Shown: piece after piece, positions 42,680-50,499 of the stretch
Numbering within the stretch: the stretch's first letter is position 1
How the letters are laid out: every line of letters starts with the position of its first letter
DNA from: Actinomadura hallensis
GTDB lineage: Bacteria > Actinomycetota > Actinomycetes > Streptosporangiales > Streptosporangiaceae
Reading direction: 5' to 3'
Assembly: GCF_006716765.1 (NCBI RefSeq)
Contig: NZ_VFPO01000001.1
Coordinates: forward strand, 6,014,001-6,078,000
Length of the DNA: 64,000 bases
Notes under the pieces: model-generated
The model's database searches: none
Told to the model about the DNA's origin: nothing
Seen by the model: only the letters and a program-made list of their open reading frames with translations
Position numbers and translations under genes: made by a program

Positions 42680-42796
42680 GGCCTGCTCTTCGGGCTCGAC
42701 GCTGGGCAACGGGGTCGGGTCGACCCCTCACTCCGGTTGCGCGCGGCCGGGAGGGCGGCCTCACGCCGCGTCCTGACCGCCCCGGGGCTGGCCCTC

Positions 42797-42827
42797 AGGT
42801 TAAGCCTTTGTGAACACGCGCACAAAG
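42797..42827 (-). promoter_or_regulatory. rex-hem promoter with overlapping Rex operator
   Basis: On the minus strand TTGTGC (42820-42825) and TAACCT (42797-42802) are spaced by 17 bp, a good -35/-10 pair. The inverted repeat CTTTGTG...CACAAAG (42806-42827) with core TTGTGAACACGCGCACAA covers the -35 and spacer. This matches Rex sites closely and would block polymerase when Rex is bound. The other 200 bases between rex and the glutaredoxin gene hold only a lone CTCACAAG half-site near 42909. Confidence 0.75.
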
Positions 42828-42981
42828 TCACCCCCCGGTTACGCGGATAACACCCGATCCGCACCCGACTACCAAACACCGCCCATCAGGGACTTTCCAC
42901 CGTACGCCGTACTCACAAGCGGCCGGACCCGATGTGACCTACCGAACACGCCCCCGGCCCCGAAGGCGCCGGCGACCCCGG

Positions 42982-43257
42982 TCAGGCGGCTTCGCGGAGC
43001 TTCGCGATGGCGGCGCGGAGGCGGTTCTCGTCGACGCGCCAGAAGTCGTGCTGGACGCCGTTGATGAGCGTGACGGGGATCTGCTCCCAGTACTGCTCGC
43101 TGTCCTCGCGGGACTGGGTGATGTCCCGCTCCTCCCACGTCACGTCCAGGTCGCGCGCGACCCGCTCGATCACCTCGCGGGCGTCGTCGCACAGGTGGCA
43201 GCCGGGCTTGCCGAGCAGCGTGATGGTGATCCCGGCGCCCGTCTCCCGTCCGCTCAT
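42982..43257 (-). CDS. Glutaredoxin-like (DUF836) thiol protein
   Basis: A 91-residue thioredoxin-fold protein with the redox motif GKPGCHLCDDAREVIERV and the cis-proline in QIPVTLINGVQ. It belongs to the DUF836/glutaredoxin-like group. It starts one base after the stop of the membrane/ABM fusion gene, so the two form an operon. I recall the same family beside hemA in mycobacteria (Rv0508). A role in thiol maintenance near heme synthesis is plausible but not shown. Confidence 0.88.
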   Translation of the reverse strand: MSGRETGAGITITLLGKPGCHLCDDAREVIERVARDLDVTWEERDITQSREDSEQYWEQIPVTLINGVQHDFWRVDENRLRAAIAKLREAA

Positions 43258-43258
43258 G

Positions 43259-44533
43259 TCACCTCCCGGGGAACTCCGGCGCGGGGGCCGGCACCTTGGC
43301 GGCGCCGAGGCGCAGTTCGATGACGTTGGTGGCCAGCACGTGGGTCCGGGACTCCGACAGGAAGCGCTGCAGGTGCGGCTGCTTCCGGTGCGCGGCGAAC
43401 GCCGCCTCGTCCCGGAAGAGCTGGTAGAAGATCCGCTGCGTGGGGCCGCCGACCACCTCGTGGCACGCGAAGATCACGGTGTCGGGCTCGACGGCGCGCG
43501 CGGCCTTCACCAGGTCGGCGGCGAGCCGGTCGAAGGCGTCCTCGCGGCCCTCCAGCAGCGTGTAGACGGTGATCTGCCCGCACGCCCCGGCCAGGCCGTT
43601 GGCGCCCGCCCGGTCGGAGGCAGGGGCGCCGCCCAGGGCCGCGCCGACCCCGTCCACGGCCGTGGGCCCGGCGGGACCCTCGGGGAAGCGCAGCTCCTCG
43701 GCGGGGGCCGGATCGGGGAAGCGCAGCTCGCCGCGCCGCGAGTCCCCCGGCGGGGACGGCGCGGGGACGGACTCCCTCCCCTGCGGGTACCCCTGCTCCT
43801 CGTAGCCGGTCGCCGCTTCGTCGGCGTAGTCGTCCCGGTACTCGTCCCCGTAGTCGTCGTAGTCCTCGTCGTCGTAGACGGGGATCGTGCGCATGGCGCC
43901 GTACCAGACCAGCCCGGCGGCCGCGCCGAGCGCGATCACGGCGAGCGGGGCGGGCAGGAACCCGCGGGTGCCGCTCACCACCAGCACGCCCGCCAGGGCG
44001 ACGAGCGCGACGGGGATCAGCAGCTCGGCCGCCTCCTGGTCCCGCTTGCTCGCCAGCCAGGCGGTGACGCCCGTGCAGGCCGCCAGGGCGAGCACCGCCA
44101 CGACGTGCGCGCCGTCGATCAGCAGCAGCGGCAGCGCGTCGTAGGTGTCGCCGGGCTTGGGCAGCGACTTCGTCAGGTCGCCCTTGAGCGGGTCCAGCAG
44201 CAGGATGACGATCGCGACGACCGTGTAGGAGATCGCGAACAGCCAGGCGCCGAACCGGACCTGCACGTACCGCGCGATCAGCTCGACCATGCCGAGGGCC
44301 AGCCAGACCGGCCCGATCAGCGCCGCGCCGAGCTCCATGACGCGGAACAGCACGCCGTTGAAACCGGCCATGAAGCCGACGCCCATGGACAGCAGGGCGA
44401 GCGACAGCCCCACCTGGGTGAACGACCAGGCGATCAGGTAGAGCAGCCGGTCCGTGTAGGCGCGCTGGATCAGCAGCCCCGTGACCAGTAAAGCGCCAAG
44501 GGCCGCCAATAGCGCGAGCAGAGCAGAGAGCAT
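43259..44533 (-). CDS. Membrane protein fused to an ABM (monooxygenase-type) domain
   Basis: The first 230 residues form about six to seven membrane helices (MLSALLALLAALGALLVTG onwards), followed by an acidic Asp/Tyr-rich linker (YDDEDYDDYGDEYRDDYAD) and, at about 325-415, a domain like antibiotic biosynthesis monooxygenases (QITVYTLLEGREDAFDRLAA, FYQLFRDEAAFAAHRKQPH). The ATG at 44533 has GGAG upstream and gives 424 residues. The ABM fold binds quinol-like or heme substrates, so a membrane quinone- or heme-linked role is conceivable. It is divergent from the bldN-type gene. I know no characterised fusion of this kind. Confidence 0.75.
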   Translation of the reverse strand: MLSALLALLAALGALLVTGLLIQRAYTDRLLYLIAWSFTQVGLSLALLSMGVGFMAGFNGVLFRVMELGAALIGPVWLALGMVELIARYVQVRFGAWLFAISYTVVAIVILLLDPLKGDLTKSLPKPGDTYDALPLLLIDGAHVVAVLALAACTGVTAWLASKRDQEAAELLIPVALVALAGVLVVSGTRGFLPAPLAVIALGAAAGLVWYGAMRTIPVYDDEDYDDYGDEYRDDYADEAATGYEEQGYPQGRESVPAPSPPGDSRRGELRFPDPAPAEELRFPEGPAGPTAVDGVGAALGGAPASDRAGANGLAGACGQITVYTLLEGREDAFDRLAADLVKAARAVEPDTVIFACHEVVGGPTQRIFYQLFRDEAAFAAHRKQPHLQRFLSESRTHVLATNVIELRLGAAKVPAPAPEFPGR

Positions 44534-44652
44534 CGCGCTCCATGGTGCCCGATGCCGGAGGCGGAGAGGTAACCCGCTCTCGGGTAGGCGACCCCCGCGG
44601 GCCCGCGGCGGACCGCCGGAGCCCGCCTCCGCGCGCACCCCTGCACCCACCA

Positions 44653-44694
44653 TTGCCCGGCGTCCCCGTCGGTATCTAGAGTGGCAATTTCACG
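44653..44694 (+). promoter_or_regulatory. Candidate bldN promoter with a BldD-like box
   Basis: TTGCCC (44653-44658) and TAGAGT (44677-44682) are spaced by 18 bp. Overlapping the -10 end and start site is AGTG-N6-TCAC (44680-44693), close to the BldD consensus of AGTGA and TCACC half-sites. In Streptomyces BldD represses bldN, so the position fits direct repression at the start site. Confidence 0.5.
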
Positions 44695-44726
44695 CCGGAC
44701 GTCGCGTACGCCCCGAGGAGAACTGC

Positions 44727-45374
44727 ATGAGCAGCTTGACCCTCGATGCCGGGGCGCTCCCGATTCCCCGTCCGGTACTGGACGGCGCCGGCCGCACCCC
44801 CGCCGCCAGGCGGGACGGCGACCGCGCCGAGGTGCTGAAGGCCCTGGTCCTGCGGGCGCGGGACGGCGACGCCGAGGCGTTCGGCTCCCTCTACGACCAC
44901 TACGTCGAGCTCGTCTACCGCTACGTGTACTACCGGGTGGGGGCGCACTCGCTGGCCGAGGACATCACCAGCGAGACGTTCCTGCGGGCGCTGCGCCGCA
45001 TCTGCGACTTCCACTGGCAGGGCAAGGACTTCGGGGCCTGGCTGGTGACGATCGCGCGGAACCTCGTCGCCGACCACTTCAAGTCCGGCCGCTACCGGCT
45101 GGAGGTCTGCACCGCCGAGCTCATCGAGCCCGACCGGCACGAGGAGGGGCCCGAGCGGACCGTCCTCGACTCGATGACGAACCGGACGCTGCTGCTGGCC
45201 GTCAAGCGGCTGGGGTCGGAGCAGCAGGAGTGCGTCGTGCTGCGGTTCCTGCACGGGCTGTCGGTCGCCGAGACCGCGCTGGTCATGGGCAAGAAGCCGG
45301 GGGCGATCAAGGCGCTGCAGTACCGCGCCGTCCGGTCGCTGGCGCGCATGCTCCCGCCCGACCTGCGCCACTGA
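44727..45374 (+). CDS. bldN: ECF/BldN-type RNA polymerase sigma factor
   Basis: A 215-residue sigma factor. Region 2 contains AFGSLYDHYVELVYRYVYYR and LAEDITSETFLRALRRI; region 4 contains LGSEQQECVVLRFLHGLSVAET and KKPGAIKALQYRAVRSL. The sequence matches what I recall of Streptomyces BldN, which drives aerial hyphae genes. GAGGAG lies 6 bases before the ATG. Its location beside rex/hem genes is also as in Streptomyces. A short ORF downstream resembles part of the BldN anti-sigma factor RsbN. Confidence 0.9.
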   Translation: MSSLTLDAGALPIPRPVLDGAGRTPAARRDGDRAEVLKALVLRARDGDAEAFGSLYDHYVELVYRYVYYRVGAHSLAEDITSETFLRALRRICDFHWQGKDFGAWLVTIARNLVADHFKSGRYRLEVCTAELIEPDRHEEGPERTVLDSMTNRTLLLAVKRLGSEQQECVVLRFLHGLSVAETALVMGKKPGAIKALQYRAVRSLARMLPPDLRH

Positions 45375-45493
45375 CGCGCGCCCGGCCGCCGCCGGCCGGG
45401 CCGCCCGCCGCCGCGACCGGCGAACAAGATCGTTTACGATGGGCGGACGGGGTCTCCGTCGGCAGTGCACCGTCCACCGTTCGGACGCCGGGC

Positions 45494-45521
45494 CGTAACC
45501 CGCCGCCCCGCCCGATCGTTT
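45494..45521 (+). promoter_or_regulatory. Possible sigma-BldN-type promoter before the RsbN-like ORF
   Basis: CGTAAC at 45494-45499 is followed 17 bp later by CGTTTT (45517-45522), or TCGTTT at 16 bp. CGTAAC recalls the -35 of bldN-dependent promoters as I remember them from bldM. It lies 48 bases before the TTG of the short ORF. Confidence 0.3.
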
Positions 45522-45568
45522 TCCGGGCAGGAGCGTGTTCGCGCCTGGAGACCGCAAAGGAGCGGCTT

Positions 45569-45751
45569 TTGAGAACCGGGCGAAAGATCGCCGAGCAGGG
45601 GAACGCGCTGGCCCGGCTGCGGGTGAGCGACGCGGGGCCCGATCCGCGCTTCCGCGCCGTGCTGCGCGCGCGGCTCGTCGCGGCCGCGGGAGACCGGGGG
45701 GAGGACGGTCCCGATCCGGGACGGCGGGAAGGGACCGGGCGGAGGGGTTGA
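45569..45751 (+). CDS. 60-residue RsbN/DUF5667-like fragment after the sigma factor gene
   Basis: A TTG start with AAGGAG 6 bases upstream opens a 60-codon frame. It reads AEQGNALARLRVSDAGPDPRFRAVLRARLVAAAGDRG, split here as the motif PDPRFRAVLRARLVAAA, which is typical of the N-terminal part of RsbN/DUF5667 anti-sigma proteins. No membrane helix follows; the frame ends 14 bases before the HAD hydrolase. It is either a truncated remnant of the BldN anti-sigma factor or a free soluble version. The family match is by pattern only. Confidence 0.5.
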   Translation: MRTGRKIAEQGNALARLRVSDAGPDPRFRAVLRARLVAAAGDRGEDGPDPGRREGTGRRG

Positions 45752-45765
45752 CTAGGCTCGGCCCC

Positions 45766-46638
45766 ATGCGGCGATTCTGGCAGCGCGGCAAGGACGAGGA
45801 TCCCAAGAGCGCGGGGGAGGCCGCCGCCGCGGCGGCCGCGGAGCCCGAACCGCTCCCCGAACCCGACCCGGCCGCGGCCGCCTTCTTCGACGTCGACAAC
45901 ACGATGATGCGCGGCGCGTCCATCTACTACTTCGCCCGCGGGCTCGCGGCGCGCAAGCTGTTCACCATGCGCGACCTCGCCATGTTCGCCTGGGGGCAGG
46001 CCGTGTTCCGGCTGCGCGGCACCGAGAACTCCGAGCACATCGGCAGCGCCAAGGAGGCCGCGCTGGCGTTCGTGGCGGGCCAGCGGGTCGACAAGATCGT
46101 CAGGCTGAGCGAGGAGATCTACGACGAGGTGATGGCCGACCGGATCTGGCACGGCACCCGCACCCTCGCGCTCCAGCACCTCGACGCGGGCCAGCAGGTC
46201 TGGCTCGTCACCGCCACGCCCGTGGAGGTCGCCCGCACCATCGCGCACCGCCTCGGCCTCACCGGCGCGCTCGGCACCGTCGCCGAGACCCGCGACGGCG
46301 TCTACACCGGGCGGCTCGTCGGGAACCTGCTGCACGGCCCGGCGAAGGCCGAGGCCGTCCGCGCCCTCGCGCTGCGCGAGGGCCTGGACCTGGCGCGCTG
46401 CTCCGCCTACAGCGACTCGATCAACGACCTGCCGATGCTGACCGCGGTCGGCCACCCGCACGCCGTGAACCCCGACCCGGAGCTGCGCGCGCACGCCCGG
46501 GAGCACGGCTGGCCCGTGCACGACTTCCGCACCGGCCGCAAGGTCACGATGGTCGCGCTGCCGGCCGCGGCGGGCGCGGGCGCCATCGCGGGCGGCGTCG
46601 CCGCCGGCATCGCCCTCCGCCGCCACTACCGATCCTGA
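45766..46638 (+). CDS. HAD-IB family hydrolase (SerB1-like)
   Basis: A 290-residue haloacid-dehalogenase phosphatase. Motif I is AAFFDVDNTMMRG (Asp42 and Asp44), motif II is VWLVTATPVEVAR, and motif IV is CSAYSDSINDLPML. The C-terminus has a short glycine/alanine-rich hydrophobic stretch. The family includes phosphoserine phosphatase-like enzymes and acyltransferase partners; the substrate is unknown. Mycobacterial SerB1 (Rv0505c) has the same neighbourhood as I recall. The ATG at 45766 is used; a TTG at 45748 is also in frame. Confidence 0.88.
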   Translation: MRRFWQRGKDEDPKSAGEAAAAAAAEPEPLPEPDPAAAAFFDVDNTMMRGASIYYFARGLAARKLFTMRDLAMFAWGQAVFRLRGTENSEHIGSAKEAALAFVAGQRVDKIVRLSEEIYDEVMADRIWHGTRTLALQHLDAGQQVWLVTATPVEVARTIAHRLGLTGALGTVAETRDGVYTGRLVGNLLHGPAKAEAVRALALREGLDLARCSAYSDSINDLPMLTAVGHPHAVNPDPELRAHAREHGWPVHDFRTGRKVTMVALPAAAGAGAIAGGVAAGIALRRHYRS

Positions 46639-46641
46639 CGA

Positions 46642-47094
46642 TCAGCGCGGGGTGAGGCGGACCACCGGGTACTGCCGGTCGGACCTGCTCTGGTACTTCG
46701 CGATGCGCGGCTGAGCCTCGGCGATGCGCCGCCACGCCGCCTCACGGTCGGCGCCCTCGAGCCGCTGCGGCGTCACCGGCACGGTCTCCTGCCCCGGCAG
46801 TTCCATCGAGGCCCGCTCCGGATGCGCCATCAGGTTGGCGAACCAGTCGGGGTTCCGGCTCCCGCCGCCCGACGCGACGACCAGCCGCGCGCCGTCCCCG
46901 TCGGGGAACCACGCCACCGGGGTCTCCCGCCGCTCCCCGCTCCGCTTGCCGACCGTGTGCAGGATCAGCACGTCCGTGCCCATGAACGTGCCGCGCCCCT
47001 TGCGGACCTTGCGGTTCACGCGCGCGTTCGCCCGGTGCTGCATCCACCGGGAGAGCGCCCCGGGCCCGCCTGTCTTCTCCTTCTGCCGCACCAT
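46642..47094 (-). CDS. Deazaflavin (F420)-dependent nitroreductase/quinone reductase family protein
   Basis: A 150-residue protein of the DDN split-barrel family, which uses reduced F420 to reduce quinones or nitro compounds. Diagnostic is VLILHTVGKRSGERRETPVAW and NPDWFANLMAHPERASMEL. The ATG at 47094 has GGAGGTGGAG upstream. It converges with the HAD gene at 3 bp. F420 use is inferred from the family; the true substrate is unknown but menaquinone is a known substrate for relatives. Confidence 0.88.
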   Translation of the reverse strand: MVRQKEKTGGPGALSRWMQHRANARVNRKVRKGRGTFMGTDVLILHTVGKRSGERRETPVAWFPDGDGARLVVASGGGSRNPDWFANLMAHPERASMELPGQETVPVTPQRLEGADREAAWRRIAEAQPRIAKYQSRSDRQYPVVRLTPR

Positions 47095-47332
47095 CGCTCC
47101 ACCTCCGGTCAGTAGCCTGCTCTCTCGAAAGCAATCTATTCGCGCGCAGGTCAAGACCGCTTCTCCAGTCCTGATCGGTCTCGGCTCGGCACGCGGAACC
47201 GGAAGCGCCTGCCCGCTCTGACCGGGGCGTCGTCAGCTGAAGGCCACCCAGACGAATCCGTCCGGCTCGGTGAAGGGACCGGCTTCCCATGCGTGATCGC
47301 GCCGAACACCCGTCACTGACCTTCAGGTAATC

Positions 47333-47350
47333 ACGCACTTCAAAGTGCGT
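47333..47350. promoter_or_regulatory. 18-bp perfect palindrome upstream of the oxidoreductase-HxlR pair
   Basis: ACGCACTTCAAAGTGCGT has exact 8-bp arms around a 2-bp centre, 30 bases before the GTG at 47380, with CATATG at 47359-47364 as possible -10. It is a likely operator for the HxlR regulator encoded by the next gene. Confidence 0.55.
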
Positions 47351-47379
47351 TCTTGTGGCATATGGCGTGCCGGTGAAGA

Positions 47380-48189
47380 GTGATTCACGTGAACACGCAA
47401 CGAATCGGCATTCTCGGTATGGGCAGCATGGGGCGCGCGCTCGCGAGCACGCTCCTCGAGGCCGGGCACGCGGTGACGGTCTGGAACCGAACGCCCGGGA
47501 AGGCAGGCGACGTCCTCGCACTGGGCGCTCACGAGGCGTCGAGTCCGGAAGAGGCGATCGAGGCGAGTGACCTGACGATCGCCTGCCTGCTGGACGCCGC
47601 GAGCGTCCGCGAAACCCTGACGCCGGCCATGCCCACGCTGACCGGGCGGACGCTCGTCAACCTCACGAGCGGCTCTCCACGACAGGCACGCGACCTCGCC
47701 GGATGGTTGGGGAAGCACGAGGTGCGCTTCCTCACCGGAGGCGTCCTGGCGGTGCCTCCGGCGATCGGAACGGACGAGGCCGTCATCCTCTACAGCGGCC
47801 CGCGCGACCTGTTCGGCCGCGTGGCCCCCACGCTCGCGCCCCTTGCCCGTCCTCACTGGGTGGGCGGGGACCCGGGGTTCGCGGCGCTGTACGACATGGC
47901 CGCGCTCAGCGGCATGTACGGCATGATCGCCGGGGTGGTCCACGCCATGACGCTGGTCCAGGCGGACGGCGGCGATGTGGAGGCGTTCCAGCGCGAGGTC
48001 CTCCAGCCGTGGATGGAGCAGATGCTCCCGCTCATGTTCGCCGAATCCGATCCGGACGAGTCGAACGCCGGAATGCAGGCGACCGCCCTGGAGATCATGC
48101 TCGGTGCGTCCGCCGACGCGGGCGTGCCCGCCGAACTCGCCGGGCACCTTCGCGCCGCCCTGTGGGAGATGCGGCGCGCCGCAGCCTGA
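47380..48189 (+). CDS. NAD(P)-binding oxidoreductase, imine-reductase-like
   Basis: A 269-residue protein of the beta-hydroxyacid dehydrogenase/imine reductase group. The Rossmann motif is RIGILGMGSMGRALASTLLEAGH with NRTPGKA suggesting NADPH preference. The C-terminal helical domain contains FAALYDMAALSGMYGMIAGV, typical of imine reductases and related enzymes. It starts at GTG 47380, or at a GTG three codons on. An HxlR regulator gene follows by 47 bp. The substrate is unknown. Confidence 0.87.
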   Translation: MIHVNTQRIGILGMGSMGRALASTLLEAGHAVTVWNRTPGKAGDVLALGAHEASSPEEAIEASDLTIACLLDAASVRETLTPAMPTLTGRTLVNLTSGSPRQARDLAGWLGKHEVRFLTGGVLAVPPAIGTDEAVILYSGPRDLFGRVAPTLAPLARPHWVGGDPGFAALYDMAALSGMYGMIAGVVHAMTLVQADGGDVEAFQREVLQPWMEQMLPLMFAESDPDESNAGMQATALEIMLGASADAGVPAELAGHLRAALWEMRRAAA

Positions 48190-48236
48190 CCAGGGCGTAC
48201 AGAAGTCGGGTGGGACACCGCGATTACCATGGGCGG

Positions 48237-48605
48237 ATGCGCAACCCGCCCTACATCTGTGCCCTCGACGCCGCGATGGACGTCGTCGGCGGCAAGTGGA
48301 AGGCGTTGATCCTGTGGGCGTTGAACGAGCGGCTCCACCGGTTCGGCGAGTTGCGCCGCAGCCTCCCCGGCGTCAGCGAGAAGGTCCTCACACAGCAGCT
48401 GCGCGAGCTGGAGGCGGACGGCATCGTTCGCCGCACGGTCTTCGACGAGACCCCGCACCGAGTCGAATACGAACTGACCGCCGAAGGCGCAGAGCTGCAC
48501 GCGGCCCTGGCCCCCTTGGGCGACTGGGCCGAACACCGCATGCGCGCCCTGAACCTGACCCCCACCCACGGCGAGCCCCAGCCCAACGCAGCCGAGCCGT
48601 CGTAA
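48237..48605 (+). CDS. HxlR family winged-helix regulator
   Basis: A 122-residue HxlR-type DNA-binding protein: YICALDAAMDVVGGKWKALIL, then RFGELRRSLPGVSEKVLTQQL and the wing VRRTVFDETPHRVEYELT. Such proteins often sense electrophiles or redox state and control an adjacent oxidoreductase, here the imine-reductase-like gene. TACCAT at 48225-48230 ends 6 bases before the ATG, so it may also have a leaderless transcript of its own. Confidence 0.92.
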   Translation: MRNPPYICALDAAMDVVGGKWKALILWALNERLHRFGELRRSLPGVSEKVLTQQLRELEADGIVRRTVFDETPHRVEYELTAEGAELHAALAPLGDWAEHRMRALNLTPTHGEPQPNAAEPS

Positions 48606-48692
48606 CACCCGGCCCCGCGGACCAACGCCTCGGTAGCCGCATCGCCTGGGCGAGGGGCGGGCTCTGGTTCGGCGGCGGGTAAGGGGAGGCTT

Positions 48693-49175
48693 ATGAGTGA
48701 CGAAGATGGGCACGTCGTCGATCCCGATGTCGACCTGGGGGTGGGGCGGCAGCGGGCGGAGCTGCGGCGGGCGCCGTGGACGACGCTGGGTGCGATCTCG
48801 GTGGGCGGGGCGCTCGGATCGCTGGCGCGCTACCGGCTCAGCGTGGCGTTCCCCCATCGTCCGGACGAGTTCGCGTGGGCGACGTGGAGCGTCAACGTGG
48901 CCGGGTGCCTGCTCATCGGGGTGCTGATGGTCGCGATCACCGAGGTGTGGCGGGCGCCCCGGCTGGCGCGACCGTTCCTGGGCGTCGGCGTGCTGGGCGG
49001 GTTCACCACGTTCTCCGCCTATGCCGTCGAGGCTCAGCAGGCCCTGGAGGCGGGCGCGGCCCGGACCGGTCTGCTGTATCTGGTCACGACCGTGGCCGCG
49101 GCGCTCGTGGCGGTGTACGTGGGGGTCAGCCTCACCCGGTCGGCGGCGCGTCACGTCCGCCGGGGGCGGTCATGA
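48693..49175 (+). CDS. crcB: Fluoride channel CrcB, first subunit
   Basis: A 160-residue Fluc-type fluoride exporter with four helices. The key motifs are SVGGALGSLARYRLSVAF, WSVNVAGCLLIGVLM and GVLGGFTTFSAYAVEAQ. The protein begins with a charged 28-residue extension. Its stop overlaps the start of a second crcB gene by 4 bp, the arrangement used by heterodimeric Fluc channels. GGGGAGG precedes the ATG. I see no fluoride riboswitch in the 87 bases before it. Confidence 0.93.
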   Translation: MSDEDGHVVDPDVDLGVGRQRAELRRAPWTTLGAISVGGALGSLARYRLSVAFPHRPDEFAWATWSVNVAGCLLIGVLMVAITEVWRAPRLARPFLGVGVLGGFTTFSAYAVEAQQALEAGAARTGLLYLVTTVAAALVAVYVGVSLTRSAARHVRRGRS

Positions 49176-49537
49176 GCGCGGGCACGGCGCTGCTGGTGGC
49201 GATCGGGGCCGCCGTGGGGGCGCCGCTGCGTTACCTCGTCGACCGGGCGGTGCAGGCACACCACGACGGCCCGTTCCCCTGGGGGACCCTCGCCGTCAAC
49301 ATCTCCGGGTCGGGGCTGCTGGGACTGCTGGCCGCGCTGCCCGCCGACGAGGGGCCGATGGCGCTGGCCGGGATCGGGTTCTGTGGCGCGCTGACCACCT
49401 ACTCAACCTTCGGCTACGAGACGCTCCGGCTCGCCGAAGACGGCGCCCGCGTCCACGCCGTGTTCAACGTCGTCCTGTCGGTCACCGCGGCGCTCGGCGC
49501 CGCCTACTGCGGCATGGCCCTGGCGAATGCCCTGTGA
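49172..49537 (+). CDS. crcB: Fluoride channel CrcB, second subunit
   Basis: A 121-residue second Fluc subunit with the same motifs: GAAVGAPLRYLVDRAVQ, GTLAVNISGSGLLGLLAAL and GFCGALTTYSTFGYETLRL. The asparagine and phenylalanine positions that line the fluoride pathway appear conserved in this copy. It starts by a 4-bp overlap with the first crcB, so the two are probably made in equal amounts. It converges with the acyltransferase gene at 4 bp. Confidence 0.93.
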   Translation: MSAGTALLVAIGAAVGAPLRYLVDRAVQAHHDGPFPWGTLAVNISGSGLLGLLAALPADEGPMALAGIGFCGALTTYSTFGYETLRLAEDGARVHAVFNVVLSVTAALGAAYCGMALANAL

Positions 49538-49541
49538 CGGG

Positions 49542-50465
49542 TCAGAGGAAGGCGGGGCCACGGCGGAGGAGGGTGTCGAAGAGCATCTGCTGGACGTTCT
49601 CGCGGACGTGGTCGGTGATGTTGAAGACCGTCATCGGGTCGTCGGCGGTGTCCGCGTCGTACTCCTCCAGCGTCATCGGCTCCCCGAACTGGATCATCCA
49701 CTTGGACGGCAGCGGCACCAGCCCGGCCGGGCCCAGCAGCGGGAACGTCGGGGTGACCGGGAAGTACGGGAGGCCGAGCAGGCGGGCCAGCGGACGCACG
49801 TCGGCGATCTTGGGGTAGATCTCCTCGGCGCCCACGATCGCGCAGGGGACGATGGGGACGCCCGCGCGCAGCGCCGTGCCGACGAAACCGCCGCGGCCGA
49901 AGCGCTGCAGCTTGTAGCGCTCGCTGAACGGCTTGCCGACGCCCTTGTAGCCCTCGGGGAACACGCCGACGAGCTCGCCCTTCCCCAGCAGCCGCGCCGC
50001 GTCGGACTGGCAGGCGAGGGTGTGCCCCGCCTTGCGGGACAGGTGGCCGAGGACCGGGATCTGGTAGACGAGGTCCGCGCCGAGCAGGCGGACCTGCCGT
50101 CCCACGTGGTCGTGCACCGCGACCGACAACATGAGCGCGTCGAGGGGGATCGTCCCGGAGTGGTTGGCGACCAGGAGGGCGCCGCCCTCCGGGATGTTGT
50201 CGGTCCCGAGGGCCTCGACGCGGAACCAGTGCTCGTAGAGGGCGCGGGCGAGCGGCATGAGGACCGTGGAGGTCAACTCCGGGTCGTAGCCGAACTCGTC
50301 CACCTGGTAGTCGCCGGTCAGCCGGCGGCGCAGGAACGCCAGGCCGGAGGCGACACAGCGCTCCAGGGACCCGTTTCCGGCGTGCTCGGACGCGTCGTCG
50401 TCGCGGGCGGACGCCAGGCGGATGACCTGGGCGTCCCGGTCGTCCTCGCGATGGGCGTTCATCAT
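49542..50465 (-). CDS. 1-acyl-glycerol-3-phosphate acyltransferase-like protein
   Basis: A 307-residue PlsC-family acyltransferase. The catalytic motif is VANHSGTIPLDALML (HxxxxD), and the second is VGVFPEGYKGVGKPF. A charged N-terminal region of about 40 residues precedes the fold. It probably acylates lysophospholipid or a related lipid at the membrane. It follows the epimerase gene by 34 bp; the epimerase-acyltransferase order is conserved in actinobacteria (galE2-Rv0502 as I recall). Confidence 0.88.
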   Translation of the reverse strand: MMNAHREDDRDAQVIRLASARDDDASEHAGNGSLERCVASGLAFLRRRLTGDYQVDEFGYDPELTSTVLMPLARALYEHWFRVEALGTDNIPEGGALLVANHSGTIPLDALMLSVAVHDHVGRQVRLLGADLVYQIPVLGHLSRKAGHTLACQSDAARLLGKGELVGVFPEGYKGVGKPFSERYKLQRFGRGGFVGTALRAGVPIVPCAIVGAEEIYPKIADVRPLARLLGLPYFPVTPTFPLLGPAGLVPLPSKWMIQFGEPMTLEEYDADTADDPMTVFNITDHVRENVQQMLFDTLLRRGPAFL

Positions 50466-50499
50466 CGGAGTCGCTCCTTCACGCGTGTGGCGGGGGGAC

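Noticed and set aside
48606..48692. Fluoride riboswitch before the crcB pair
   Set aside because: The conserved fluoride aptamer core could not be found in these 87 bases; only GC-rich spacer and a ribosome-binding site are visible.
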